Of a DNA stretch of 64,000 nt, positions 30,018-39,674 are shown piece by piece (the stretch's first letter is position 1; every line of letters starts with the position of its first letter). The translations under genes were made by a program, and so were the position numbers. The notes beneath the pieces are model-generated. The model was not told where the DNA came from and searched no databases. It worked only from the letters and a program-made list of their open reading frames with translations. The stretch lies in NCBI GenBank assembly GCA_022402445.1, contig JAKRSF010000004.1, positions 586,120 through 650,119 of the forward strand, read 5' to 3'. This stretch comes from Cyanobacteriota bacterium. Its GTDB lineage: Bacteria > Cyanobacteriota > Cyanobacteriia > CACIAM-69d.

Positions 30018-31055
30018 GTGGAAAGCACCCTCGGTTTAGAAATTATTGAGGTGGTCGAGCAGGCAGCGATCGCCTCGGCCCGGTGGATGGGGAAGGGCGA
30101 GAAAAACACGGCTGACCAGGTGGCGGTGGAGGCCATGCGGGAGCGCATGAACCGCATCCACATGCGCGGTCGGATCGTGATCGGCGAGGGCGAGCGTGAC
30201 GATGCACCGATGCTGTATATCGGTGAAGAGGTGGGCATTTGCACCCGCGAGGATGCGAAGACCTACTGCAATCCTGATGAATTGATTGAAATCGATATTG
30301 CCGTGGATCCCTGCGAGGGGACGAACCTGGTGGCCTATGGTCAGAACGGTTCGATGGCGGTGTTGGCCATTTCGGAAAAGGGCGGCCTGTTTGCTGCGCC
30401 GGACTTTTATATGAAGAAGCTGGCGGCTCCGCCGGCGGCGAAGGGAAAAGTCGATATCAATAAGTCGGCGACGGAAAACCTCAAGATTTTGGCGGACTGC
30501 CTCCAGCGCACCGTTGAGGAGCTGGTGGTGGTGGTGATGGATCGCTCCCGCCACAAGGAGTTGATCCAGGAGATCCGCGAGGCGGGTGCCCGGGTGCGTC
30601 TGATCAGCGATGGGGACGTGTCGGCGGCCATTTCCTGCGCGTTCTCCGGGACGAATATCCATGCCCTGATGGGGATTGGTGCGGCTCCGGAGGGGGTGAT
30701 TTCGGCGGCGGCGATGCGTTGCCTCGGCGGCCACTTCCAGGGGCAGTTGATCTACGATCCGGCGGTCGTCAAGACGGGGCTAATCGGTGAGAGCCGCGAG
30801 GGCAACCTGGCCCGCCTGAAGGAGATGGGCATTGAGGATGCCGATCGCGTGTATGACGCCGAGGAGCTAGCCAGCGGCAACACGGTGCTGTTTGCGGCCT
30901 GCGGCATCACGCCGGGGACCCTGATGGAGGGGGTGCGCTTCTTCCATGGGGGTGCGCGGACCCAATCGTTGGTCATCTCCAGCGACTCGAAGACGGCGCG
31001 CTTTGTGGACACGATCCACATGGTGGAAAGCCCGCAGCATTTGCAACTGCACTAA
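30018..31055 (+). CDS. glpX: Bifunctional fructose-1,6/sedoheptulose-1,7-bisphosphatase, GlpX type
   Basis: 345-residue class II bisphosphatase of the Calvin cycle and gluconeogenesis. Family motifs are [34 protein letters not shown] (metal site) and [10 protein letters not shown]. In cyanobacteria this enzyme serves as both FBPase and SBPase, giving fructose 6-phosphate and sedoheptulose 7-phosphate. The start is GTG 30018 with GGAGGAA upstream. It is followed by a HIP1-built terminator. Confidence 0.95.
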   Translation: MESTLGLEIIEVVEQAAIASARWMGKGEKNTADQVAVEAMRERMNRIHMRGRIVIGEGERDDAPMLYIGEEVGICTREDAKTYCNPDELIEIDIAVDPCEGTNLVAYGQNGSMAVLAISEKGGLFAAPDFYMKKLAAPPAAKGKVDINKSATENLKILADCLQRTVEELVVVVMDRSRHKELIQEIREAGARVRLISDGDVSAAISCAFSGTNIHALMGIGAAPEGVISAAAMRCLGGHFQGQLIYDPAVVKTGLIGESREGNLARLKEMGIEDADRVYDAEELASGNTVLFAACGITPGTLMEGVRFFHGGARTQSLVISSDSKTARFVDTIHMVESPQHLQLH

Positions 31056-31068
31056 CGGCGGCTAAGGG

Positions 31069-31119
31069 GGGCGATCGCGATCTCAGGCTGAAAAAGCTGG
31101 GGGGCGCGATCGCCCTTTT
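31069..31119 (+). terminator. Intrinsic terminator after glpX built from two HIP1 sites
   Basis: GGGCGATCGC (31069-31078) and GCGATCGCCC (31106-31115) form a perfect ten-base stem, followed by TTTT. Each arm contains the HIP1 octamer GCGATCGC. Confidence 0.75.
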
Positions 31120-31177
31120 GTATTGCCCTCGAATTGGGTGCCAGGACGCCAGCCCTTAAGAAACCTTTTCAATAAAA

Positions 31178-32476
31178 ATGAACATTGTTGTTATTGGTCT
31201 GAGCCATAAGACTGCGCCGGTGGAGGTGCGCGAGCGCCTGAGCATTCCGGAGCCGGCCCTGGAGGAGGCGATGGGGCATCTGCTGGACTGCTCCCACGTG
31301 GAGGAGGTGGCGGTGCTGAGTACGTGCAACCGGCTAGAAATTTATTTTGTCACCAGCAGTACGGAGCAAGGGGTCCGGGAGGTGGTGGAGTTCCTGGCGG
31401 AGCGGGGTCGCCTGACGACGGAGGCCCTGCGCCAGCATTTGTTTATTCTGTTGCGCCAGGATGCGATCGCGCACCTGATGCGGGTGGCGGCGGGGCTCGA
31501 CAGTTTGGTGCTCGGGGAGGGGCAAATCCTGGCCCAGGTGAAGACCACCCACAAGCTGGGCAAGCAATATCAAGGGATTGGGCGGCTGCTGGATCGCCTG
31601 TTTAAACAGGCCCTGACGGCGGGCAAGCGGGTGCGGACGGAGACGAGCATTGGCACGGGGGCCGTGTCGATCAGTTCGGCGGCGGTGGAGTTGGCGCAAC
31701 TCAAGCTGGGGGATTTGTCGCAAAAGCGCATTGCGATCATTGGGGCGGGCAAGATGTCGCGGCTGCTGGTGCAGCATTTGCTCTCGAAGGGGGCGCAGCA
31801 AATCACGATCCTCAACCGGTCGATGGAGCGGGCGGAGGAGTTGGCCCAGCGCTTTAGTGAGGTGAAGCTCCACCTGCAACCGATCTGCAATCTGCTCAGC
31901 GCGATCGCGGCGGCGGACATCACCTTTACGAGCACGGGGGCAACGGAGCCGCTGGTGGATCGCGCCAAGCTGGAGCCGGTGCTAACGGGGGACCATGCCC
32001 TGACGATTTTTGATATTTCCGTGCCCCGGAACGTGACGGCGGATGTGAATGAGCTGCCGCTGGTGCAGGCGTTCGATGTGGATGACCTGAAGGAGGTGGT
32101 GGCCCAGAACCAGGAGAGCCGCCGCAAGATGGCCATGGAGGCCGAAGAACTGATCGAGGAGGAGGTGGATGCCTTCGAGGTGTGGTGGCGATCGCTCGAT
32201 ACGGTGGCGACGATCAACTGTTTGCGCCAAAAGGTGGAGTCGATCCGTGAGCAGGAGCTAGAGAAGGCCCTGTCGCGGCTGGGGTCGGAGTTTGGCGAAA
32301 AGCACAAGGATACGATCGAGGCCCTGACCCGAGGCATCGTCAACAAAATCCTCCACGATCCGATGGTGCAACTGCGGGCTCAGCAGGACATTGAGGCGCG
32401 CAAACGGGCCATGCAAACGCTCCATCTGCTGTTCAACCTGGAGGCGACGGATACGGAACAGCGGTTGGCGAGCTAG
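31178..32476 (+). CDS. hemA: Glutamyl-tRNA reductase
   Basis: 432-residue enzyme reducing glutamyl-tRNA to glutamate-1-semialdehyde, the first committed step of heme, chlorophyll and bilin synthesis. The nucleophilic cysteine is C50 in [11 protein letters not shown]. The catalytic domain motif [20 protein letters not shown] and the NADPH-binding [11 protein letters not shown] are clear. The last 100 residues are the helical dimerisation domain. It is a single gene with a bidirectional terminator downstream. Confidence 0.96.
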   Translation: MNIVVIGLSHKTAPVEVRERLSIPEPALEEAMGHLLDCSHVEEVAVLSTCNRLEIYFVTSSTEQGVREVVEFLAERGRLTTEALRQHLFILLRQDAIAHLMRVAAGLDSLVLGEGQILAQVKTTHKLGKQYQGIGRLLDRLFKQALTAGKRVRTETSIGTGAVSISSAAVELAQLKLGDLSQKRIAIIGAGKMSRLLVQHLLSKGAQQITILNRSMERAEELAQRFSEVKLHLQPICNLLSAIAAADITFTSTGATEPLVDRAKLEPVLTGDHALTIFDISVPRNVTADVNELPLVQAFDVDDLKEVVAQNQESRRKMAMEAEELIEEEVDAFEVWWRSLDTVATINCLRQKVESIREQELEKALSRLGSEFGEKHKDTIEALTRGIVNKILHDPMVQLRAQQDIEARKRAMQTLHLLFNLEATDTEQRLAS

Positions 32477-32536
32477 GGGCGGCCATTTTCTGCGGAAACA
32501 CCACGTCACGCCAAAGCCAAACGAAGCCCAATGAAA

Positions 32537-32572
32537 AAGGAGCCTGGGATTGTCCCAAGCTCCTAATTTTTT
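32537..32572. terminator. Bidirectional terminator between hemA and ftsH
   Basis: GGAGC-CTGGGA and TCCCAA-GCTCC form a stem with a three-base loop. It has AATTTTTT on the hemA side and TTTTT on the complementary strand, serving the two convergent genes. Confidence 0.8.
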
Positions 32573-32601
32573 GTGAGTTTTGCGGTTTAGAGGGTCTGGG
32601 C

Positions 32602-34437
32602 CTACGCGATCGCGGCCAGCTTCACCTCAGAGCGATCCAGGAGCTCCTGAAGCTCTTGGGCATCCACCGTTTCGCGCTCCACCAGCATCCGGGCCAGTTC
32701 ATCGAGCACCGAGCGGTTTTCCACCAGCACATGCTTAGCGCGGCGGTAGGCTTGATCGACGAGGTTACGGACCTCATCGTCGATCGCGGCGGCAGTCTCC
32801 TCAGAGAAATCGCGCTCGGCGGCAATGTCGCGGCCCAGGAACATATTGCCCTGCTGACGACCCAGCGCCACCGGCCCCAGGCGATCGCTCATGCCAAAAC
32901 GGGTCACCATCTGCCGCGCCACGCGGGTCACCTGTTGCAGGTCATTGGACGCGCCCGTGGTCACCTCCTCATCGCCGTAGACGATTTCCTCCGCCAGACG
33001 GCCACCCAGGGCCACCGCCATTTGGTTTTGCAGGTAGGTGCGCGAATACAGGCCCGAATCCATCCGATCTTCGCTCGGCGTGAACCAGGTCAGGCCGCCC
33101 GCCCGCCCGCGCGGAATGATGCTGATCTTTTGCACCGGGTCGTAGTCCGGCATCAGCGCCCCCACCAGGGCATGGCCCGCCTCGTGGTAGGCCACCAATT
33201 CCTTGCGCTTCTCGCTCATGACCCGATCCTTCTTCTCGGGACCGGCCAGGACGCGATCAATCGCATCGTTCACCTCATCCATGGAAATTTCCGTGAGGTT
33301 GCGCCGCGCCGCCAGAATCGCCGCCTCGTTCAGCAGGTTGGACAGATCCGCACCGGTGAACCCAGGGGTCCGACGGGCGATCTTGTCGAGATCCACATCC
33401 TTACCCAGGGACTTGCCACGGGCGTGGACATTGAGGATTTCGCTGCGACCAGCATAGTCCGGGCGATCGACCACCACCTGGCGATCGAAACGACCGGGAC
33501 GCATCAGGGCCGCATCCAGCACATCCGGGCGGTTCGTGGCCGCCACAACGATGATGCCCGTGTTGCCCTCAAAGCCGTCCATTTCCGTGAGCAACTGGTT
33601 GAGGGTCTGTTCACGCTCGTCGTTGCCGCCGCCGAGGCCCGCGCCCCGCTGGCGACCCACCGCGTCAATTTCATCGATGAAGACGATGCAGGGGGCGTTT
33701 TGCTTGGCCTGCTCGAACAGGTCGCGGACGCGGGATGCGCCGACGCCGACGAACATTTCTACGAATTCGGAGCCGGAGATGCTGAAGAAGGGCACGCCCG
33801 CTTCGCCCGCCACGGCCCGCGCCAGGAGGGTTTTACCGGTCCCCGGAGGGCCGACGAGGAGGACGCCCTTGGGGATTTTTGCGCCGATCGCGGTGAAGCG
33901 GTCTGCGTTTTTGAGGAAGTCCACCACCTCGGTCAGTTCGAGCTTGGCCTGCTCGATGCCCGCCACGTCATTGAACGTGATCTGGGTTTGGGGCTCCATC
34001 TGGACCCGGGCCTTGGATTTGCCGAAGGTCATCGCCGGGTTGCCGCCGCCGCCCTGGGCGCGCCGCAGCAGGAAGAACAGGCCCACCAGAACCAAAATCG
34101 GGAAGAATAGCCCGCTCAAGGCCCGCAGCCAGCCATCATCCGAGGGGGGCTGCACGGCGATATCGACATTGTTCTTGGTGAGAATGTCGATGATTTCCGG
34201 GTCGTTGGGCAGGTTCACCAGGACACGGTTGCCGTCTTGGGTCTTGGCGAGGGCGCGGGTGCGATCGCCGCTGAGGCTGACGCTATCAACCTTTTTGGCT
34301 TCCACCTGCTGGACAAATTCGCTGTAGCGCCAGGTGTCCTGGACCTGGGGCTGTCGGTCAAAAAAGGCCGTCCCGAGGGCGATCGCCACGACGGCAAGCA
34401 GGACATAGAGCCCGCCGTTTCTCCACCGCTTGTTCAC
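32602..34437 (-). CDS. ftsH: ATP-dependent zinc metalloprotease FtsH
   Basis: 611-residue membrane protease. Two N-terminal transmembrane helices (about residues 10-27 and 102-124) flank a lumenal/periplasmic domain. The AAA+ module has Walker [10 protein letters not shown], Walker [10 protein letters not shown] and the second region of homology. The zinc site HEAGH is in [12 protein letters not shown]. In cyanobacteria FtsH proteases degrade damaged D1 and other membrane proteins in PSII repair; which of the usual four paralogues this is cannot be settled here. Confidence 0.95.
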   Translation of the reverse strand: MNKRWRNGGLYVLLAVVAIALGTAFFDRQPQVQDTWRYSEFVQQVEAKKVDSVSLSGDRTRALAKTQDGNRVLVNLPNDPEIIDILTKNNVDIAVQPPSDDGWLRALSGLFFPILVLVGLFFLLRRAQGGGGNPAMTFGKSKARVQMEPQTQITFNDVAGIEQAKLELTEVVDFLKNADRFTAIGAKIPKGVLLVGPPGTGKTLLARAVAGEAGVPFFSISGSEFVEMFVGVGASRVRDLFEQAKQNAPCIVFIDEIDAVGRQRGAGLGGGNDEREQTLNQLLTEMDGFEGNTGIIVVAATNRPDVLDAALMRPGRFDRQVVVDRPDYAGRSEILNVHARGKSLGKDVDLDKIARRTPGFTGADLSNLLNEAAILAARRNLTEISMDEVNDAIDRVLAGPEKKDRVMSEKRKELVAYHEAGHALVGALMPDYDPVQKISIIPRGRAGGLTWFTPSEDRMDSGLYSRTYLQNQMAVALGGRLAEEIVYGDEEVTTGASNDLQQVTRVARQMVTRFGMSDRLGPVALGRQQGNMFLGRDIAAERDFSEETAAAIDDEVRNLVDQAYRRAKHVLVENRSVLDELARMLVERETVDAQELQELLDRSEVKLAAIA

Positions 34438-34557
34438 TGGGGCAATCCTCCTAAACTTTGGTTCTGCCAGGATTTGATTAATTTCGTGTTAACTAATGTT
34501 AACGCAATTGTTTCGCCACCGGGGCATGGGGCGTCAAGTTGTTCTGGCGTGGGCTTT

Positions 34558-35370
34558 TTAGGGCCATAGGGTCTGTAGAAATTTTAGGCGATCGCGGGGG
34601 GTGGGGCGATCGCGCAGGGGCTGGCCGTCGGGGGCGAGGACGGTGTGGATGGGGACGGGGCCGTAGACGCTGTTGCTGTAGGCGATCGCATCGAGGCTTT
34701 CGACCAGTTCGGGGCTCCAGGGGAGTTCTGTGACGGTTTCGCCGCGCGATCGCAGGGATTCGATCAAAATCTCACGGGCGATTCCCGGCAGGATTTCGCC
34801 CAGTTCGGGGGTCAACCATTGGGGGCCGTCGGGGCCGCGATCGCGGTAGCCCCAGAGGTTGCCGGTGCTGGTTTCGAGCCAATTTCCGTCGCGATCGACC
34901 AAAATCCCTTCGGCGGCCCCGTGGCGTTGGGCGTCCGTCAGGGCAAGCCAACTGGGTAGATAATTGCCGGTTTTCTGGGCCGCGATCGCCCGTTGATAGG
35001 TCGGTCCCACCGCTAGCCACGCGATCACCCCCTGGTCCCGCCGCGTTTGCCAGTCCGCCGGGAGCGATCGCCCCACGATCCACTCGCGCCCATCGGCCAG
35101 GATCACCACCCGCAGAACCGCAGACTCCCGCGCCAATTGGGCCGCCGCCATTTCTAATCGTGGCCAGTCGGGCTCCGGCCACCCGAGAGAATTAAGGCTA
35201 TGGAGGAGGCGATCGCGGTGGGCCAGCCAGTGGGTCGCCGGGTGGTGCAACTGACCTTCGATCACCCGCAGGGTCGTGAACGTGTTCGCCCCATAGATCA
35301 GCGCCGGATCTCGAATCGAGAGGGTAATGGTATCCCCGTCGATCCATTGGCCGTCATACCAATAGGTCAT
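34558..35370 (-). CDS. Aminotransferase class IV, probable aminodeoxychorismate lyase
   Basis: 270-residue fold-type IV PLP enzyme. The N-terminus MTYWYDGQW...LIYGANTFTTLR and the PLP-lysine region AAQKTGNYLPSWLAL are clear, as are the phosphate-binding ETSTGNLWGY and the substrate-side EILPGIARE. The lyase that makes p-aminobenzoate for folate is the usual cyanobacterial annotation of this type. A branched-chain or D-amino-acid aminotransferase is possible. The start is ATG 35370; the in-frame GTG at 35379 is less likely. It lies 117 bases upstream of the ftsH start, on the same strand. Confidence 0.8.
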   Translation of the reverse strand: MTYWYDGQWIDGDTITLSIRDPALIYGANTFTTLRVIEGQLHHPATHWLAHRDRLLHSLNSLGWPEPDWPRLEMAAAQLARESAVLRVVILADGREWIVGRSLPADWQTRRDQGVIAWLAVGPTYQRAIAAQKTGNYLPSWLALTDAQRHGAAEGILVDRDGNWLETSTGNLWGYRDRGPDGPQWLTPELGEILPGIAREILIESLRSRGETVTELPWSPELVESLDAIAYSNSVYGPVPIHTVLAPDGQPLRDRPTPRDRLKFLQTLWP

Positions 35371-35429
35371 GGCTCCCACCGCAACGGTTCAGACGTGGTC
35401 TAAAATTTCGCTCTAAAATCTCGCCCAAT

Positions 35430-35458
35430 AAAAAACGGAGAACCCTAGGGGCCTCCGT
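35430..35458 (-). terminator. Terminator of the rplU-rpmA operon
   Basis: On the minus strand ACGGAG and CTCCGT, with further CCC/GGG pairing inside, form a stem followed by TTTTTTATT. It lies about 110 bases beyond the rpmA stop. Confidence 0.75.
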
Positions 35459-35568
35459 CCAGTGGTGACTCAATCGATTCGAGTGGGCTGTAAAAACCAT
35501 AGCCTGCGGCGGTGGATCATCCTTAGGACTACCCTCGCAGGGCTAAACCCAACATCTCTGAGGATGTC

Positions 35569-35841
35569 CTAGGCGGCCACTTCGGTGGCGGCGGGGTAGA
35601 CGCTGACTTTTTTGCCACTCTTGCCGCGCCGCTCGAAGGTCACAACCCCATCGATGAGGGCGTAGAGGGTGTCGTCATTGCCGCGACCGACGTTGTTGCC
35701 GGGGTGGAATTTCGTACCGCGCTGGCGAACGATGATGTTGCCGGCCCGCACGACTTCGCTGCCGTAGCGCTTCACGCCGAGGCGTTTGGCGTTAGAGTCG
35801 CGACCGTTCCGGGTACTGCCGGTACCTTTCTTATGAGCCAT
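35569..35841 (-). CDS. rpmA: 50S ribosomal protein L27
   Basis: 90-residue ribosomal protein beginning [20 protein letters not shown], the canonical L27 start whose N-terminal tail reaches the peptidyl-transferase centre. It is in the usual rplU-rpmA pair, 101 bases downstream of rplU. A terminator follows. Confidence 0.97.
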   Translation of the reverse strand: MAHKKGTGSTRNGRDSNAKRLGVKRYGSEVVRAGNIIVRQRGTKFHPGNNVGRGNDDTLYALIDGVVTFERRGKSGKKVSVYPAATEVAA

Positions 35842-35942
35842 GGTTTACCTCAAAAGTTGAAGATGTCTGCGGAGGATGTGGCCCTCAAGTTTCCCCATGA
35901 TCGCCTATTTCAGGGGCGATCGCGGGGGCGGGGCGATCGCGA

Positions 35943-36284
35943 TTAGTCTGCGGTGGTCAGGGTTTTGCCGCCGTAGGTGATGGATTCGACCATCAGGCGG
36001 GTCAACTCTTGGCGGTGCCCGTTTTTCTTGCGGGTCTTTTTCTTGGGTTGCATCTTATAGACGATGATCTTGCGACCGCGCAGGTGGCGCATCACTTTGC
36101 AGGTGATGGTGGCCCCGGAGACGGTGGGCTGACCGATTTCGAGGGTGTCGCCGTCGCGGACGAGCAGGACGTTTTCGAGGGTCAAGGTGGCGTCTTCTTC
36201 GGCTGCCAAACGGTTCACGTCGTAGAAGCGACCGGGCTCGACGCGCAGTTGCGTGCCGCTGGTTTCGATGATTGCGTATGCCAT
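35943..36284 (-). CDS. rplU: 50S ribosomal protein L21
   Basis: 113-residue protein with the L21 start [23 protein letters not shown] and the basic C-terminal [20 protein letters not shown] segment. It binds 23S rRNA in the 50S subunit. It is first gene of the rplU-rpmA operon, transcribed away from the caspase locus. Confidence 0.97.
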   Translation of the reverse strand: MAYAIIETSGTQLRVEPGRFYDVNRLAAEEDATLTLENVLLVRDGDTLEIGQPTVSGATITCKVMRHLRGRKIIVYKMQPKKKTRKKNGHRQELTRLMVESITYGGKTLTTAD

Positions 36285-36623
36285 GGGCGTTTGATGCTGA
36301 TGGGGTTGCCGTACGGGTAGCCGATCGCGGAGTGCGCGGTGGCTTTGTTGCTATCTGTCGCTCGACCCGATCCGAGCAACGGCGGGTGGCTTGCGGGCGC
36401 TTGGCCCGATTCTTGGGGGCATTGGCGCGATCGCGCTGGGCCTGACCAATGGATGAGCCGACTTACCAGTATCAGGAATGGCGGTGACGGCTGTCAAGCG
36501 ATCGTTGGGCGTGTTTGGACGAGGGGTGATGGGTGGGTGGGGGCGATTAGGTCTCCCCTGAAATCCAGTTACATTAGTGGCAGCGGTTCCGAAACGTTTT
36601 CCTTTTACCCCTCTGCCTTGTCC
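36285..36623. other. Divergent region between rplU and the EACC1-like gene
   Basis: 339 bases. A plus-strand frame continues open upstream from 36624 to a TTG at 36339, but that part has no protein-like pattern and is taken as chance. No convincing -35/-10 pair was found for either direction; TACATT at 36570-36575 is a weak -10 candidate for the conflict-type operon. Confidence 0.4.
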
Positions 36624-37022
36624 ATGGCTGAAAATGTGTCGATTGTGATTGATTTTCGCGATGCCGATCGCGATGACGTGCTTCTGGAGCGTCAGACCCA
36701 AACCCTATTCCGTGAGCTGCAACGGCTTGACGAGATTGCGGCGGTGGAGCGGGTGGCGGATCCGAATCCACCGGAGGGGAATTTTTCCGGCGGCAGTTGG
36801 CTACCTGGAAAGCTGGTGGTTCAGATCCTGGTCCAAGGAGTTGCAAAGGCAATGGGCGTGATCTCAAAGCAGTTGGGCGGACGGGCGATCGTGATTGAGA
36901 CAAAGGGACCTGGCGATTACAGGGTTGAAGTGAAAAATTCTGATGACCTAGAGAAGGCAACAAAACTCGTCCAGAAGCTTGCCCTGGGGGAACCGTTGGA
37001 TGATGGGACCCCCTCGAAGTAG
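36624..37022 (+). CDS. EACC1-like 'effector-associated constant component' protein
   Basis: 132-residue alpha/beta protein. The N-terminal strand and helix (ENVSIVIDFRDADRDDVLLERQTQTLFRELQRLD) are followed by a VADPNPPEGNFSGG turn, a helical region (LVVQILVQGVAKAMGVISKQLG) and a terminal strand-strand-helix (AIVIETKGPGDYRVEVKNSDDLEKATKLVQKL). This order, including the PPEG turn and the closing 'G-x-x-x-EV...A...' unit, resembles the small EACC1 proteins encoded just before effector genes in bacterial conflict systems. The assignment is from pattern memory. Its stop is six bases before the caspase start, so the two are almost certainly co-translated. Confidence 0.6.
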   Translation: MAENVSIVIDFRDADRDDVLLERQTQTLFRELQRLDEIAAVERVADPNPPEGNFSGGSWLPGKLVVQILVQGVAKAMGVISKQLGGRAIVIETKGPGDYRVEVKNSDDLEKATKLVQKLALGEPLDDGTPSK

Positions 37023-37028
37023 CGCCCT

Positions 37029-38753
37029 ATGGGGATTGGACAGAAGTTTGCGCTGCTGATTGGTGTGGGCGATTATGCCGAAGACTCGGGCCTCAAGGGA
37101 CTCAGTACGCCGACGCGGAATGTGGCGGCCCTAGCTGAGGTGCTGGGGAATGAGGCGGTGGGCGGGTTTGCGGTGACGCCGCTCCTGAATCCGACCCAGG
37201 TGGACATGAGTCGGGCAATTTCGGACCTATTCTATAGCCGCGATCGCGAGGATCTGCTGCTGCTCTATTTTTCGGGCCATGGCATCACGGATGAGGAACG
37301 GCGGCTCTATCTCAGCAACCGCGAAACGCGCAAATATGCCGACGGCACCCTGAATAAGGGCACGGCCATCAGCGCCAACACCATCAAAGACATGATGGGT
37401 AGCCCGCTCCATCGGCGGGTGATGGTGGTGCTGGACTGCTGTTTTGCTGGGGCTTTTGGTGAAGGCATCCTGACCATGGATGACCAGACGGTGGATGTGG
37501 CGGCGGCGCTGGGGGGCCAGGGGCGGGTGGTGCTGACGGCGGCCGATTCCATGGGCTATGCCCTCGAAGAGTCGGACCATGAGCTATCGGTCTATACGCG
37601 CTATTTCCATGAGGGGCTGGTGACGGGGGCGGCGGCGAGCGAGGGATCGGAGTGGATTTCGGCGCGGATGCTCCATGACTATGTGGCGACGCGGGTCCGG
37701 CTGGGGGGCTATGCCATGAAGCCGGAAATCTATGTGGAAAAGGACGGCTGCGGAATCTACGTGGCGCGAGCGAAACCTGGCGATCCGGAGGTGCGCTATC
37801 GGCGGGAATGCGCGGAATATTTTGACGATTCGTGCGGTATTTTTCCATCGGCGGCGGTGAAGCTTCTGGAACGCAAGGCAACGGGGCTCGGCATCACTCC
37901 AGAACGGGCGGCGGAACTGCGGGAGGCGGTGCGGCGACCGTGGGTGGAATATCGCGAGAATTTGCGGGAGTATCGCTTGGCGCTAGCTGAGGACTTGACC
38001 CACTATGGGATGCAGTTGCCGGAGGTGGCGCGGCGGGCTCTGGCGGCGTTGCGGCAGGAACTGAGTTTGAAGGATGAGGACGCCGACGCGATCAATGTGA
38101 AACTGATGGCGGCTGTGCCAGCATCGACCAAAGAAATCGTGAAACCTGTGACAGCCCCGGCAGCGGTAGAACTGAGCCGCGAGGAAGCACCCCAGCCCGC
38201 AACCGAACCGACGCCGCCACGCTATCAAAAGCTAGAGGAACTGCTGGCGGCGGGAGACTGGAAGGGGGCTGACCAGGAGACGCGAGCGGTGATGCTGGCG
38301 GTGGCGAACCGAAAGGAACAAGGGTGGCTGGATGAGGACAGCATTAACGAATTTCCCTGCGAGGATCTTCGGGCCATTGATGGTCTCTGGGTGCGCTATA
38401 GCCAGGGAAAGTTTGGCTTCAGTGTTCAGAAGGAAATTTATGTTGCCTGCGGCGCTAAGCTGGATGCGAAAAATCCCAGTTTGAATATTTGGAGAGCATT
38501 TGGGGATCGCGTGGGCTGGCGTTTGGAGGGTTGGTGGATCAATTGGACAAGCGTCTATTTCTATCTAGATGGGTTGAATCGCGGCACTCTTCCCGGGGCG
38601 TGGTTTGCAGGAGATTTGGCCGGTGCGGACCCGGGAGACGATTCTTATTCAGCGCGTCTAAAGAAGCTTTCCAATAACCAAGCTTGGCTTAGGAGCGCTA
38701 GGATATTCTCTCGCCTCACCCAAAGACTTGTAGCCAGATTAAACCATCAATGA
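37029..38753 (+). CDS. Caspase-like protease fused to a GUN4 domain
   Basis: 574 residues. Residues 1-250 are a C14/metacaspase-like peptidase: FALLIGVGDY, the catalytic H84 in YFSGHG and C138 in VLDCCFAG, with an intact dyad. Residues about 253-357 are two helical repeats (EYFDDSCGIFPSAAVKLLERKATGLGIT; ...LREYRLALAEDLTHYGMQLPEVARRAL) of a kind often seen between domains in cyanobacterial signalling proteins. After a Pro/Ala linker, residues about 397-525 form a GUN4 domain (LEELLAAGDWKGADQETRAV, LDEDSINEFPCEDLRAIDGLW, GKFGFSVQKEIY). GUN4 binds porphyrins and bilins in chlorophyll synthesis. The fusion suggests a protease whose activity is set by a tetrapyrrole or GUN4-type ligand. No signal peptide or membrane helix is seen. 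Confidence 0.85.
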   Translation: MGIGQKFALLIGVGDYAEDSGLKGLSTPTRNVAALAEVLGNEAVGGFAVTPLLNPTQVDMSRAISDLFYSRDREDLLLLYFSGHGITDEERRLYLSNRETRKYADGTLNKGTAISANTIKDMMGSPLHRRVMVVLDCCFAGAFGEGILTMDDQTVDVAAALGGQGRVVLTAADSMGYALEESDHELSVYTRYFHEGLVTGAAASEGSEWISARMLHDYVATRVRLGGYAMKPEIYVEKDGCGIYVARAKPGDPEVRYRRECAEYFDDSCGIFPSAAVKLLERKATGLGITPERAAELREAVRRPWVEYRENLREYRLALAEDLTHYGMQLPEVARRALAALRQELSLKDEDADAINVKLMAAVPASTKEIVKPVTAPAAVELSREEAPQPATEPTPPRYQKLEELLAAGDWKGADQETRAVMLAVANRKEQGWLDEDSINEFPCEDLRAIDGLWVRYSQGKFGFSVQKEIYVACGAKLDAKNPSLNIWRAFGDRVGWRLEGWWINWTSVYFYLDGLNRGTLPGAWFAGDLAGADPGDDSYSARLKKLSNNQAWLRSARIFSRLTQRLVARLNHQ

Positions 38754-38943
38754 TTTCGATATGGATAGGCGTGCTGTGGAAATAGCGATCGCCATCCCAG
38801 CCACTGTCGATCAGAGCATAGCTATCACGGGCCTCATCCACGAGAAGACGCGATCGGTAGGGACTATTGGCGCTGTTGCGATAGTCCACATGTTCTTGCA
38901 GGACAGCTTGGATAATGGCGCGGCAGTTCAGCGGGGTATCCAT
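38716..38943 (-). CDS. Truncated XisI-like protein
   Basis: 75-residue frame beginning MDTPLNCRAIIQAVLQEHVDY and ending IHIEIIDGLIWLQVFG. It matches the start and core of XisI-family proteins (about 110 residues), named after the fdxN-element excision factor but found widely beside other genes. The usual C-terminal third after IW-Q-DGTEEG is missing. The stop at 38716-38718 falls inside the antisense 3' end of the caspase-GUN4 gene (38 bases of overlap), and none of the three frames continues with XisI-like sequence. No XisH partner is adjacent. It is probably a remnant, though a short functional form cannot be excluded. Confidence 0.7.
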   Translation of the reverse strand: MDTPLNCRAIIQAVLQEHVDYRNSANSPYRSRLLVDEARDSYALIDSGWDGDRYFHSTPIHIEIIDGLIWLQVFG

Positions 38944-39011
38944 TGCAAAATTACCTCATCAATCCAACCGTAGCGCGGTCATCTGAACTGCTCAATCCTT
39001 GGCAACTGCAT

Positions 39012-39620
39012 CTAGGGAAGTATGGCTGATAACTCAATTTCACCCCAAACCTGCCCCGCGATCGCGACGATCGCCCGTCCCCCCACCGGCACCATTTCGC
39101 AAACCTGATAATCAGCCCCCGCCGCCGTCATCACCGGTTCGCTGTAGCAAAACAATTGGCGATCGGGCAAACTGACAATCCAATACAGCGGAATCGCCGC
39201 CTCCGCATAGAGCCGCTTTTTGAGGCCGCGATCGCGCTCCAATGTCGCATCCGCAATTTCCACCACTAAACCCAAATCCGCCGCACCGGGGTGGCGATCG
39301 CGGTAATCACGGGGATCGCCACGGACAACCGTTAAATCCGGCTCCGGTTCACTCGTTGCCAACGTAATCGGCTCTTGACTATCGATATACCAACCATCGG
39401 GCGCGATCGCCTCGAATGCCGTGCGCAATAGCTTGGTGGCGAGGCGATGGGGCGGATTTTTCGGCATTTTCAGGGTCAGCAGACCGTCTAGGAGTTCCAC
39501 GCGATCGGCCTCAGTCAGGATGCCCGCGCTCACCATTTGGCGATATTGGGCAACGCTGAGCCGCCAGATCGGTTCACTGGGGACGGCAAACAGTTGGGGG
39601 TTCAGTGCAGTGGTGGACAT
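39012..39620 (-). CDS. Uma2 family endonuclease-like protein
   Basis: 202-residue member of the Uma2 (DUF820) family, a PD-(D/E)xK nuclease fold very abundant in cyanobacteria. Catalytic-type residues are seen in EPEPDLTVV (Asp), LVVEIADAT (Glu) and GLKKRLYAEAAIPLYWIV (Lys). Its biological role is not established; members often occur in accessory regions near mobile or toxin-like genes. The start is ATG 39620 (MSTTALNP); a longer frame to 39653 is not supported. It lies 68 bases upstream of the XisI-like gene on the same strand. Confidence 0.85.
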   Translation of the reverse strand: MSTTALNPQLFAVPSEPIWRLSVAQYRQMVSAGILTEADRVELLDGLLTLKMPKNPPHRLATKLLRTAFEAIAPDGWYIDSQEPITLATSEPEPDLTVVRGDPRDYRDRHPGAADLGLVVEIADATLERDRGLKKRLYAEAAIPLYWIVSLPDRQLFCYSEPVMTAAGADYQVCEMVPVGGRAIVAIAGQVWGEIELSAILP

Positions 39621-39674
39621 GGCAATTTCCCAAAGCCCAGATACCCCCATCATGCCTCGCTTCCCGCGATCGCC

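Noticed and set aside
32656-34110. 484-codon plus-strand frame across ftsH
   Set aside because: Antisense shadow of a conserved protease gene.
36339-36623. Upstream in-frame extension of the EACC1-like gene
   Set aside because: Starts at TTG, no ribosome site, and the residues lack secondary-structure pattern; the family-like part begins at ATG 36624.
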